Source: QALR01 sp900552255 (GTDB lineage: Bacteria > Bacillota > Clostridia > Oscillospirales > CAG-272). Taken from it: a stretch of DNA of 7,930 nt. The translations under genes were made by a program, and so were the position numbers. Shown piece by piece: positions 1 to 6,894 of the stretch (positions are counted from its first letter, which is position 1; every line of letters starts with the position of its first letter). Location of the stretch: positions 1-7,930 of the forward strand of contig DBFVEH010000024.1 in assembly GCA_048526005.1 (NCBI GenBank), written 5' to 3'. The notes beneath the pieces are model-generated. The model was not told the DNA's origin. It was given only the letters and a program-made list of their open reading frames with translations, and did no database searches.

Positions 1-290
1 CGCGGAGCTCGCGTGATCCGTCAATCGCCGCCCCTTTCGCAAGCATCGCGCCGGAGGACGCTCACACGGCGCGCGCCTTGCGCCTGCGGGCGCAGGCTTT
101 CCAGCCGCACGAACTTGCCGCACGGGGAGTGGTGGCCTGTGCGAGCTCTGCGAGCACTGCAACACCTTTCGAGCCGTGAGTATGCGCTTCCCGGTAGCAC
201 AATGAGAGTCCGAGACGGGAGTCTCGGTGTTGCCCTGCAATGCGTGAGCATTGCATCGCACCGTGACTTGAACTTATTGGTGCACTTTAA
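1..290 (+). ncRNA. Candidate structured noncoding RNA, 3' portion, family unassigned
   Basis: No frame gives a believable protein: the open frames are rich in Arg, Ser and Cys and change character from end to end. The DNA instead holds a run of perfect helices: CGCGCCG 47-53 with 67-73; GCCTGC 82-87 with 92-97; CCGAGAC 210-216 with 221-227 closing a GGGA loop; and TGCAATGC 236-243 with 248-255 closing a GTGA loop. Both tetraloops fit GNRA only when read on the + strand. GGTAGCA 193-199 also pairs with TGTTGCC 228-234 through two G-U wobbles, which would be A-C mismatches on the - strand, so the + strand is favoured. G+C is 67.5% over 1-240, far above the flanking DNA. The 5' end lies outside the window and the 3' end is a guess. 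I looked for RNase P, tmRNA, SRP, 6S, T-box and cobalamin riboswitch signatures and found none. Candidates to test include raiA, OLE and other large Firmicute RNAs. Confidence 0.45.
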
Positions 291-331
291 ACGGGTATAG
301 ATTGCTTTCAAGCTTATACTTTGGTCTTTTG

Positions 332-385
332 GTGCTTTTCTCCTCAGTGAGAAAAGCACATATCTTTCTCCTTTAAAAAGGAGAA
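332..385. repeat. Two tandem perfect hairpins downstream of the structured RNA
   Basis: The first hairpin has 11-base arms (332-342 and 349-359, GTGCTTTTCTC/GAGAAAAGCAC) and a six-base loop. The second has 9-base arms (366-374 and 377-385, TTCTCCTTT/AAAGGAGAA) with two bases between. Neither is followed by a proper T-tract on either strand, so they are not classical intrinsic terminators. They may be the 3' end or a processing/stability element of the upstream RNA. The segment TTCTCC occurs in both left arms (338-343 and 366-371), so the GGAGAA arm at 380-385 could pair with either one. From 386 to 427 I see only AT-rich DNA. Confidence 0.6.
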
Positions 386-427
386 GAAACATGTTGTAAA
401 TTATTTAAGAATTATCATTAGGAAATC

Positions 428-456
428 TTGACAACTCGATAGTAAAATTATATAAT
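428..456 (+). promoter_or_regulatory. Sigma-A consensus promoter of the htpG operon
   Basis: TTGACA (428-433) and TATAAT (451-456) are both perfect consensus hexamers separated by exactly 17 bases. The start point should fall near 463, giving a leader of about 60 nt before htpG. No CIRCE (HrcA) or HAIR (HspR) operator is visible around it. Confidence 0.9.
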
Positions 457-463
457 TTAATTT

Positions 464-494
464 GCGAATTTTTCAAAGCGCCGAAAAATTCCGC
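464..494 (+). promoter_or_regulatory. Inverted repeat at the 5' end of the htpG leader
   Basis: AATTTTTC (467-474) and GAAAAATT (483-490) are perfect 8-base arms around an 8-base loop. GCG (464-466) and CGC (492-494) extend the stem past one bulged C at 491. It starts within a base or two of the predicted transcription start, so it would be either a hairpin at the extreme 5' end of the mRNA (stability or temperature sensing) or an operator just downstream of the promoter. The Shine-Dalgarno at 511-517 lies outside the stem, which argues against a simple RBS-masking thermometer. Confidence 0.55.
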
Positions 495-523
495 TGACAA
501 GACTATTTTTAAGGAGGCTCATT

Positions 524-2425
524 ATGGCAATGAAAAAATTCAAGGCGGAAAGCCAAAAGCTCCTTGATCTGATGATAAACTCCATCTATACGAACAAGGA
601 GATTTTCCTTCGTGAGCTTATCAGCAACGCATCGGATGCGTTGGACAAGCTCCATTTTAAAGGTCTCACCGACGACAGCGTCGGACTCGGCACAAGCGAT
701 TTTGCAATCACGCTCACACCGGATAAGGAGTCGCGCACGCTGAAAATTTCCGACAACGGCATCGGAATGACCAAAGAAGAGCTCGAAAACAACCTCGGCA
801 CCATTGCGAAGAGCGGCTCTCTCGACTTCAAAAAAGAAAATACCGCGGAGGATATCGACATCATCGGACAATTCGGCGTCGGATTCTATTCCGCCTTTAT
901 GGTCGCGTCCCGCGTGACCGTCGTTTCCCGCGCTTTCGGTTCGGAAGAAGCATGGAAATGGGAATCCGCCGGCGCGGAGGGCTATACCATTGAAGCGGCG
1001 GAAAAGGACTCCGTCGGCACAGACATCACGCTCTACATCAAGGAAAACACCGAAACGGAAAATTACGACCGCTTTACGGACGAATACGGAATCCAGACGC
1101 TTGTCAAAAAGTACAGCGACTATATCCGTTATCCGATCAAAATGATGATGACGCACACGCATCCCGTCCCGAAGCCGGAGGATGCGGGCGACGACTGGAA
1201 GCAGGAATATGAGGAGCACCGGGAGCTGGAAACCCTTAACAGCATGGTTCCGATCTGGAAGCGCAAAAAGGGAGACACCGCCGACGAGGAATACAATGAA
1301 TTTTATAAGAACAATTTCTATGACTACACCGACCCCTTGAAGGTGATCACCGCCGGCGGCGAGGGCGCCGTCAACTACAATGCTGTGCTGTTCATCCCGT
1401 CCCATGCGCCGTATGATTTTTATACGAAGGAATATAAGAAAGGGCTTGCGCTCTATTCCTCCGGCGTCATGATCATGGAAAAATGCGAGGAGCTGCTTCC
1501 GGACTATTACAACTTTGTCCGCGGCGTCGTGGATTCCTCCGACCTAAGCCTCAACATCAGCCGCGAGCTGCTCCAACAGAATCATGAGCTGAAGCTCATC
1601 CGCAAAAATATCGAAAAGAAAATCAAAAACGAGCTTGCGGCAATGCGGGACAACGATCGCGGAAAATACGAGGAATTTTGGAAAGCGTTTGGCCGCGTCA
1701 TCAAGTTCGGCGTATACAGCGAATACGGCGCAAACAAGGATACGCTCGCGGATCTTCTCATTTTCTTTTCCGCCAAGGAACAGAAAATGATAACGCTCGA
1801 CGAATATATCGCCGTTATGCCGGAATCGCAGAAATATATCTATTTCGCCTCCTCCGACAGCACAGACCGCGCGGCCAAGCTGCCGAATACGGAAGCGGTG
1901 CTGGAGCACGGCTACGACGTCCTGCTCTGCACGGAGGATATCGACGAATTTTGCTTACAGGTTATAAACAAATACAAGGACAAGGAATTCAAAAACGTCG
2001 GAGGCGGCAATTTGGAGCTTGAAACCGAAGAGGAAAAGGCCGCCGCAAAATCCTCCGCCGAGGAAAACAAGGGACTGCTCGACGCCATCCGCGACGCGCT
2101 GGGAGGCAAGGTCAAGGCGGTCAAGACCTCGGCTGTGCTCAAAGAGCATCCCGTCGCGCTCTCCTCGGACGGTCCCGTTTCCATTGAAATGGAAAAGGTG
2201 CTGAAAAACATGCCCGGCAATGACGGCATCACAAGCGAAAAGGTGCTCGAGATCAACGAAAATCATCCTGTATTCCAAGCGATGAAAGACACTGCCGCCG
2301 CAGGCGACAGCGAGAAGCTCTCTCTGTACGCGAAGATCCTTTATGATCAGGCACGCCTCATCGAAGGGCTTCCGATCGAGGATCCCGTCGAATATGCAAA
2401 GGCGGTCTGTTCCCTAATCAAATAA
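524..2425 (+). CDS. htpG: HtpG, bacterial Hsp90 molecular chaperone
   Basis: A cytoplasmic ATP-dependent chaperone that acts as a dimer on late-folding or stressed client proteins, usually with DnaK. The 633 residues are a normal full length for bacterial HtpG. The N-terminal GHKL ATPase domain (about 1-215) shows the Glu31/Asn35 motif RELISNASDAL, the nucleotide-binding DNGIGM at 77-82, GTIAKSG at 92-98 and GQFGVGFYSAF at 115-125. The middle domain carries the conserved arginine in NISRELLQQ (Arg347). A C-terminal dimerisation domain follows, with no MEEVD tail, as expected in bacteria. The start ATG at 524 has AAGGAGG (511-517) six bases upstream; the second ATG (codon 3) is less well spaced. 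It is the first gene behind a perfect consensus promoter, and the next gene starts 17 bases after its stop. Nothing looks truncated or damaged. Confidence 0.98.
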   Translation: MAMKKFKAESQKLLDLMINSIYTNKEIFLRELISNASDALDKLHFKGLTDDSVGLGTSDFAITLTPDKESRTLKISDNGIGMTKEELENNLGTIAKSGSLDFKKENTAEDIDIIGQFGVGFYSAFMVASRVTVVSRAFGSEEAWKWESAGAEGYTIEAAEKDSVGTDITLYIKENTETENYDRFTDEYGIQTLVKKYSDYIRYPIKMMMTHTHPVPKPEDAGDDWKQEYEEHRELETLNSMVPIWKRKKGDTADEEYNEFYKNNFYDYTDPLKVITAGGEGAVNYNAVLFIPSHAPYDFYTKEYKKGLALYSSGVMIMEKCEELLPDYYNFVRGVVDSSDLSLNISRELLQQNHELKLIRKNIEKKIKNELAAMRDNDRGKYEEFWKAFGRVIKFGVYSEYGANKDTLADLLIFFSAKEQKMITLDEYIAVMPESQKYIYFASSDSTDRAAKLPNTEAVLEHGYDVLLCTEDIDEFCLQVINKYKDKEFKNVGGGNLELETEEEKAAAKSSAEENKGLLDAIRDALGGKVKAVKTSAVLKEHPVALSSDGPVSIEMEKVLKNMPGNDGITSEKVLEINENHPVFQAMKDTAAAGDSEKLSLYAKILYDQARLIEGLPIEDPVEYAKAVCSLIK

Positions 2426-2442
2426 GAAATGGAGAAATCAAT

Positions 2443-3381
2443 ATGAAAATCGGAATCCAAACAGGCGGTATTTTTGAGCAGATCGGCGTGGAAAAGGGCT
2501 TTGAAACGATCGCTGCTGCCGGCTTTGACTGCATCGATCTGAACCTCGACGCCATGCTCGGTCTGCAATGGAACGAAATGCGCGAGGGAAAGCCCTCGGA
2601 ATTTTTCTTCAACAAGGAAATCTATGAACGTTACGCCGAGGAAATTATCGCGGCAAGCAAAAAAACCGGCGTCACCGTTGGTCAGGCACACGCGCCGTTC
2701 CCGCTTCACATGCGCGGCTGCGAGGAGGCGAACCGGAACGGGCTTGAATATGCCAAGGTCTGTATTCGCATATGCCAAATGTGCGGCTGCAAAAAGCTCA
2801 TCATCCATCCTTCCTTCGAGGGAAGCATGCGCTTAAATCCCTCCTCCAAAGAGGAGGAATGGGAGGTCAACATCGCATTCTACCGCGAACTGATCCCGCT
2901 TTTAAAGGAATGCGGCGTCATCTGTTGTCTCGAAAACATGTGGGGGCAGGATTGGAAAACGAAAAAAATCTACATGGGCATTTGCTCCGACATGGGGGAG
3001 ACAAACCGGTATATCGACACGCTCAACGAGCTTGCCGGTGAGCCTCTCTTCGGCTTCTGTCTCGACATCGGACATCTGACGCTTCTCGGACTCGACTGTT
3101 ATCCTGCCATCAAAACGCTTGGGAACCGCCTTGTGACGCTGCATATCCATGACAACGACGGCGCGGGCGACGAGCATGAAATGCCGTTCACCGGCGTCAC
3201 GAGCTGGAATCGCTTCATACGCGGTCTTGCCGAGATCGGTTATGAAGGGACGCTTAGCTTTGAATCCGCCGAATCGCAAAGAAAGGTGCCGGTCGAGCTT
3301 CTTCCCGCCGTCCTAAGCTATACGGCGCAGATCGGCAGATATTTCGACAAAAAAATCACGGAACTGAAAGAAGCAAAATAA
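2443..3381 (+). CDS. Sugar phosphate isomerase/epimerase-like TIM-barrel protein
   Basis: A 312-residue single-domain protein of the xylose isomerase-like TIM-barrel / AP endonuclease 2 superfamily (the IolE, IolI and hydroxypyruvate isomerase relatives). Barrel strands are visible in order: MKIGIQTGG (1-9), FDCIDLNL (28-35), VGQAHAPF (79-86), KKLIIHPS (117-124), ICCLENMWG (160-168), FGFCLDIGH (203-211), LVTLHIHDND (230-239) and GTLSFES (269-275). The expected divalent-metal ligands are present: Glu164, Asp208, His234/His236 with His211 nearby, and Glu274. It is probably cytosolic, with no signal peptide. The substrate cannot be read from sequence. The ATG has GGAG eight bases upstream and lies 17 bases after the htpG stop, so the two genes are most likely co-transcribed. 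No sugar transporter or kinase adjoins it to suggest a pathway. Confidence 0.9.
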   Translation: MKIGIQTGGIFEQIGVEKGFETIAAAGFDCIDLNLDAMLGLQWNEMREGKPSEFFFNKEIYERYAEEIIAASKKTGVTVGQAHAPFPLHMRGCEEANRNGLEYAKVCIRICQMCGCKKLIIHPSFEGSMRLNPSSKEEEWEVNIAFYRELIPLLKECGVICCLENMWGQDWKTKKIYMGICSDMGETNRYIDTLNELAGEPLFGFCLDIGHLTLLGLDCYPAIKTLGNRLVTLHIHDNDGAGDEHEMPFTGVTSWNRFIRGLAEIGYEGTLSFESAESQRKVPVELLPAVLSYTAQIGRYFDKKITELKEAK

Positions 3382-3434
3382 GGGCGGAAATAAAAAACGG
3401 CTTTTTACGGCATTCCGTAACGGAGAAAAATATC

Positions 3435-3474
3435 AAAAGGCGGGGCTGATAAATCAGTCCCGCCTTTTCTGTTT
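3435..3474. terminator. Bidirectional intrinsic terminator between convergent genes
   Basis: AAAAGGCGGG (3435-3444) pairs perfectly with CCCGCCTTTT (3459-3468). A G-T pair and CTGA/TCAG continue the stem to a TAAA loop. The run TTTTCTGTTT follows on the + strand, and the A-run at 3435-3438 supplies the U-tract for the - strand. It can end both the htpG-isomerase transcript (stop at 3381) and the convergent CBS-protein transcript (stop at 3487). A smaller hairpin, TTACGG/CCGTAA near 3405-3420, lies just before it. Confidence 0.9.
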
Positions 3475-3486
3475 CCGTCAGAATAT

Positions 3487-3948
3487 TCATTTCCGTGCCG
3501 GCGCATATCCATAGGAAATCACAGTGGTATCGGACATGTCGGCCGAAAGGCTCTCGATGATCGCCTTTCGCGTTACGATTCCGATAAAGCATTCCCTGTC
3601 GTCGATAACCGGAATGAAATTCTGACGCGATGCGCGTTCAATGAGATCACATGGCTTCGTGTCGATGCGCACCGGCGGATTTTTATCGATGCGAAGCACC
3701 TCGCGAAGCGGCAGATCTTCCGTTTCGCGAATGTCGCGGCTTTGCTCCATACACTTCATGCCGTCCACAAGATACCACAGAAAGTCGCCCTCGCTTACCG
3801 TTCCGACATATCGGTTATCGGTTCTCGAAATAACGGGGATCGAAGAATACCCGTGATATTTCATTTTTTCCAGACCCTGACGCAGGGTAAAATCATCATA
3901 TAAATAAGCTACCATGCTCTTGGGAAGCAAAAGTCCTGCAATATTCAT
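3487..3948 (-). CDS. CBS-domain-pair protein
   Basis: A 153-residue stand-alone pair of CBS domains (a Bateman module) with no attached enzyme or membrane domain. CBS 1 spans about residues 10-65, containing YLYDDFTLRQGLEKM, YSSIPVIS and YVGTVSEGDFLWYL. CBS 2 spans about 85-140, containing FIPVIDDRECFIGIVTRKAI. Such modules bind adenine nucleotides, and in Firmicutes some bind c-di-AMP; the ligand here is unknown. The frame stays open to a possible start at 4077, but I place the start at ATG 3948: it has GGAGGT just upstream, the homology-like sequence begins there (MNIAGLLLPKS), and a good promoter (3986-4014) lies inside the would-be extension. It is a monocistronic gene converging on the htpG operon. 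Confidence 0.9.
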   Translation of the reverse strand: MNIAGLLLPKSMVAYLYDDFTLRQGLEKMKYHGYSSIPVISRTDNRYVGTVSEGDFLWYLVDGMKCMEQSRDIRETEDLPLREVLRIDKNPPVRIDTKPCDLIERASRQNFIPVIDDRECFIGIVTRKAIIESLSADMSDTTVISYGYAPARK

Positions 3949-3985
3949 CACAACCTCCGGTTCGGAAATTTTTTTCTCTGTTATC

Positions 3986-4014
3986 ATTGTACGCAGAATC
4001 TGTGAAAAAGTCAA
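3986..4014 (-). promoter_or_regulatory. Promoter of the CBS-domain gene
   Basis: On the - strand, TTGACT (4014-4009) and TACAAT (3991-3986) are separated by 17 bases, each one mismatch from consensus. Transcription would start near 3979, giving a leader of about 30 nt before the ATG at 3948. Its position rules out a translation start upstream of it on this transcript. From 4015 to 4156 I see no other feature. Confidence 0.8.
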
Positions 4015-4156
4015 ATCCATGGTATGGAGAAGATGTGATATTTGTGTTAACAGAATCAAAACTTGCTTTCTCATCATTTCAACAAAGCTTTGGACAGTGA
4101 TGCTGTACCATGCACGGATCAGCAGAGAAAAAGCTGCGCCAACATTACGCGGAACA

Positions 4157-4197
4157 CAAAAAGGCGCAGAATTTCAGACGAGATTCTGCGCTTTTTT
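4157..4197. terminator. Intrinsic terminator after the membrane protein gene
   Basis: GCGCAGAAT (4164-4172) and ATTCTGCGC (4183-4191) form a perfect 9-bp stem with a 10-base loop. It is extended by one G-T pair and by A-T pairs from the flanking A-run (4158-4162) and T-run (4192-4197). It is symmetrical enough to work on both strands. On the - strand it lies 27 bases past the stop of the membrane protein gene, and it separates that gene from the CBS gene promoter. Confidence 0.88.
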
Positions 4198-4223
4198 GCT
4201 GTATTCTCAACTACAAGTCAAAT

Positions 4224-5027
4224 TCAAGTCAAGCCGGATCTATTCTCATCCATCCGCACCTTTTCCGCATTTGATTCCGCCATCCGTTCACAAAAGGAAA
4301 GCGGCTCCGGCCTTTTTCGGAGCGTTTCCGTATACCTTGCCGTCACGGCGATAAAAATCGCATATATATACGGCATTCCAAGATTGGTCTCCAACAGCGA
4401 ATTGACGATCAGCGTATTCATTTTTGCGCCAAAGCTCTCAAAGCCGGCGCTCCGGATGCCGCCGAGGAGCAGTCCCGCCTCCCAGCCGAGCTGCACGAGA
4501 ATCCCGATCGCAAGAAGCCACGGGATCGGCACGCGGGTTTGTTTGTTTTTGCAGAAAAGATTCCAGAGAATCAGCCCAAGATATCCGACAAACAGGATGA
4601 TCGCCATATAGCCATGATATGCGCCGGTCGTCCGTTCGATCGTGATAAGCGTTTCGCCGTGCGCAAAAGTTTTCGTGATCAGCGGACAGCAGAACCACCA
4701 GCCGAGAATCAAAAGCGACCACTCAAACAGATTTTTATCCTTGGAAATCCAAAGCCAAATCCAAACGAAATTGGTGAATCCATAGCTCATCGACATCCAA
4801 AGAAGCACCCAAAAAAGGCTGTAGCCCTCCGATATCGTGCGCGCATGACAGACAAGATGAAAAATGCCGTAATCCACCAGCATATAGAGCACGCCTGCGG
4901 CAATCCCGACAAGAAAGGTCATATACTTCTTTTTGAAAAGCAACATTGCTCCCAAAATCACAAGAAATGCGACATCCAGCCAAATATACAGAGGCGGAAA
5001 AGCACGCCTCGCAATGAGTTCTGTCAT
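4224..5027 (-). CDS. Polytopic membrane protein of unknown function
   Basis: I do not recognise this 267-residue protein. About seven hydrophobic helices can be seen, near residues 13-31, 36-58, 69-94, 101-118, 137-158, 168-190 and 203-230. They are very rich in Trp and other aromatics (for example FVWIWLWI at 87-94 and WWFCC at 110-114). KKK at 32-34 after helix 1 and a polar C-terminal tail of about 35 residues suggest loops and a tail on the cytoplasmic face. Conserved-looking polar residues inside or at the ends of helices (Asp52, His57, Asn86, Glu183) could be functional, but no transporter or enzyme motif is apparent. The ATG at 5027 has GGGAG six bases upstream. It lies 163 bases after the GH13 gene with no strong terminator and no clear promoter between, so read-through from that gene is possible. 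It ends at a good terminator. Confidence 0.82.
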   Translation of the reverse strand: MTELIARRAFPPLYIWLDVAFLVILGAMLLFKKKYMTFLVGIAAGVLYMLVDYGIFHLVCHARTISEGYSLFWVLLWMSMSYGFTNFVWIWLWISKDKNLFEWSLLILGWWFCCPLITKTFAHGETLITIERTTGAYHGYMAIILFVGYLGLILWNLFCKNKQTRVPIPWLLAIGILVQLGWEAGLLLGGIRSAGFESFGAKMNTLIVNSLLETNLGMPYIYAIFIAVTARYTETLRKRPEPLSFCERMAESNAEKVRMDENRSGLT

Positions 5028-5118
5028 AGGAATCTCCCAAATCTTTCCACAAGAAGATGTTGTAACGGAAATCCGTTTGTTTTATGGATGGCCGCATTGC
5101 AACTGGATTTTCGTTGTT

Positions 5119-5158
5119 TTTTGTTTTCTTTAACCCGAAAAGGTTCTGAAAAACAAAA
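5119..5158. repeat. AT-rich imperfect inverted repeat between GH13 and membrane protein genes
   Basis: TTTTGTTTTC (5119-5128) faces GAAAAACAAAA (5148-5158) with one extra A, and AACC (5132-5135) pairs with GGTT (5142-5145) inside. The stem is mostly A-T and no T-tract follows on the - strand, so it would be at best a weak terminator or attenuator between the two - strand genes. The rest of the 163-bp gap shows nothing else I can support. Confidence 0.35.
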
Positions 5159-5190
5159 CTATCATTTTCAGCTTTTACAAGCCTTGACTG

Positions 5191-6756
5191 TCATTCATCT
5201 ACACGGTAAATGATAAAACTGCATGCGCCCATACGGACAATCCCACTTTCCAACGTCGCGCCATAGGATAAAAGGACCTCTCTTACGGGAAGCCTTTCAT
5301 AACACTCCTGTTCCCGCTCACTCGGGTTTATAAAAACACGAATCCGCTCACCGCCGCCGCTCCGTTCAAAAGCCAAAGGATATCTGCTGTGCTGACAGAG
5401 AAGCGTAAAATCCCCGTCCGCCCAAAGCGCAGGATGCTCACGCCGAAGCGCCAAAAGCCGCCGTGTCATATGCAAAAGCGAATTTGGATCTGCTTCCTCC
5501 CTTTCAACGCTCGGGGCGTCCGGTGCATCGTCCATCGGCAAATAAAGTGTATCCCCATCGGAAAACCCGAAGTTTTTGGCATTTTCTTTCAGCTTCCACG
5601 CCATCGGAATACGGCAGCCGCCCCGTCCTTTGCTTCCCTCGGTTTCGTGGTTATAGGTATTATGTACCCCGATCTCATCGCCATAGTATAGGAACGGTAC
5701 GCCGGGCATTGTGAAAATAAACGCATAGGCGACTTTCAGCTCATCCTCGTCCCGTCCGATAGAAATGCGTTGGATATCATGATTTCCCGTTATAAAACAA
5801 ATATATCCTTTATCGCGCGTAAGCGAAAGCAAATACTGATAACCGTCCGAAAAATCATATACGCAACCTTTTCCCTCGCGTCGGAAATAGCTGTGACCGG
5901 TGCGATCAAACGACCAGTCCTTTTCATATCGGAAAAGCGAGAGATAAAACAGATGCCGCTCTCCTATTGTCATATCACAGTGGAATCCCGCTTCAAGCGC
6001 GTTTTCCGGTTCTCCCCACTCGGAAATAAGCACACATTCCGGATATTTCTTATCAAAAAGCGCACGGATTTCTTGCCACAGCTTGATGTTTTGTTGATAA
6101 CCGGGATCGTTTTTTATAAGAGAATTCGCCATATCGACACGGAACCCGTCACACCCTTGCGCAATCCAAAATTCCATGACATCAACCAGCGCTTTCCTTG
6201 TTTCAAGACAAGCAGGGGCATCGCACGGCATTTGCCATGGCTCCGTCGGGATGGCATAGCCGTAATTGAGTGCCGGTTGGATCGCGAAAAAATTACAGTA
6301 ATACTGCCCATCGCGTTCATAGTCGTCACGCGCATTCATATGTGCGCCGCCCTTTTCTCGCGAATCCGACCAAATATAGCGATCCGTGAATTCATTTTTT
6401 TCCGCACGTGCGGATTGCCGAAACCAATCGCATTCAATGGAGGTATGACCCGCAACGAGATCACAAATGACTTTTATCCCGCGCGCATGTGCCTCATCAC
6501 ACAGATGACGAAAATCTTCAATCGTACCGTATCGCGGAGCCACCTTGTAATAATCCGTCACATCATATCCCGCATCCTGAAAAGGACTTTCATAAAACGG
6601 AGAAAGCCAAATCGCTGTGACCCCTAAGCTCTCAACGTATGGAAGCTTTTCAATAATACCGGGCAGATCTCCGATCCCATCATTATTCGTATCTTTGAAT
6701 GACTGCGGATAAATTTGATAAATAACCGCATCTTTCAGCCATTTCGGTTCACTCAT
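5191..6756 (-). CDS. GH13 alpha-glucosidase / oligo-1,6-glucosidase-like enzyme
   Basis: A retaining glycoside hydrolase of family GH13, 521 residues, with no signal peptide, so probably intracellular and acting on small alpha-glucosides. The N-terminus YQIYPQSFKDTNNDGIGDL (13-31), with its Asp/Asn loop, is typical of the oligo-1,6-glucosidase/trehalose-synthase branch. The conserved GH13 regions are present: I, DLVAGHTS with Asp99 and His104; II, GFRVDMA with Arg206 and nucleophile Asp208; III, ISEWG with acid/base Glu246; IV, TGNHD with Asp327. GRGGCRIPMAW (378-387) and the C-terminal pattern ADPNSLLHMTRRLLALRREHPAL also fit this branch. Region I has Gly103 where Asn is usual. The product specificity (isomaltose, maltose, sucrose or trehalose) cannot be fixed. 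The ATG at 6756 has AGGAGG nine bases upstream; the longer open frame to 6825 has no such site. A promoter with a palindrome lies about 150 bases upstream. Confidence 0.94.
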   Translation of the reverse strand: MSEPKWLKDAVIYQIYPQSFKDTNNDGIGDLPGIIEKLPYVESLGVTAIWLSPFYESPFQDAGYDVTDYYKVAPRYGTIEDFRHLCDEAHARGIKVICDLVAGHTSIECDWFRQSARAEKNEFTDRYIWSDSREKGGAHMNARDDYERDGQYYCNFFAIQPALNYGYAIPTEPWQMPCDAPACLETRKALVDVMEFWIAQGCDGFRVDMANSLIKNDPGYQQNIKLWQEIRALFDKKYPECVLISEWGEPENALEAGFHCDMTIGERHLFYLSLFRYEKDWSFDRTGHSYFRREGKGCVYDFSDGYQYLLSLTRDKGYICFITGNHDIQRISIGRDEDELKVAYAFIFTMPGVPFLYYGDEIGVHNTYNHETEGSKGRGGCRIPMAWKLKENAKNFGFSDGDTLYLPMDDAPDAPSVEREEADPNSLLHMTRRLLALRREHPALWADGDFTLLCQHSRYPLAFERSGGGERIRVFINPSEREQECYERLPVREVLLSYGATLESGIVRMGACSFIIYRVDE

Positions 6757-6842
6757 AGCATGAGTCCTCCTGATTTTACTAAAATAAGTTAACCTCTTTC
6801 CCGAACACTGAGTCAAGTACAGCAAAAAACAGAGGGGAAGGT

Positions 6843-6870
6843 CAATAAAAAATACGTTTTTTCGTTATTG
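6843..6870 (-). repeat. AT-rich inverted repeat in the GH13 leader
   Basis: CAATAA (6843-6848) and TTATTG (6865-6870) are perfect arms, and the interior holds an A-run and a T-run around TACG that can extend the pairing. It lies in the 145-nt untranslated leader of the GH13 transcript, about 87 bases before the start codon. It could be a leader hairpin or a second protein-binding site. The rest of the leader (6757-6842) shows only the Shine-Dalgarno. Confidence 0.35.
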
Positions 6871-6894
6871 CCATGAAATCTACTGTTCTTTTTC

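Noticed and set aside
1..290. Group II intron or rRNA spacer remnant
   Set aside because: No domain V hairpin, no reverse transcriptase, and no 16S, 23S or 5S similarity that I can see.
13..300. 95-residue open frame on + and overlapping frames on - (21-392, 62-256)
   Set aside because: Low-complexity Arg/Ser/Cys-rich translations with no ribosome binding site, lying over strong RNA-like helices; open because of high GC, not coding.
400..523. CIRCE or HAIR heat-shock operator upstream of htpG
   Set aside because: No TTAGCACTC/GAGTGCTAA or HspR-type repeat; the inverted repeat present is of a different sequence.
509..1405. 298-residue open frame antisense to htpG
   Set aside because: Mirror frame of a GC-rich coding gene; hydrophobic low-complexity translation, no ribosome binding site, and htpG is unmistakable on the other strand.
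5184..5212. TTGACT-N17-TAAATG promoter-like pair on the + strand
   Set aside because: The -10 is poor and it points into the antisense of the GH13 gene with no + strand product.
6757..6825. Upstream extension of the GH13 frame by 23 residues
   Set aside because: No Shine-Dalgarno at 6825, while ATG 6756 has AGGAGG and matches the usual family N-terminus.
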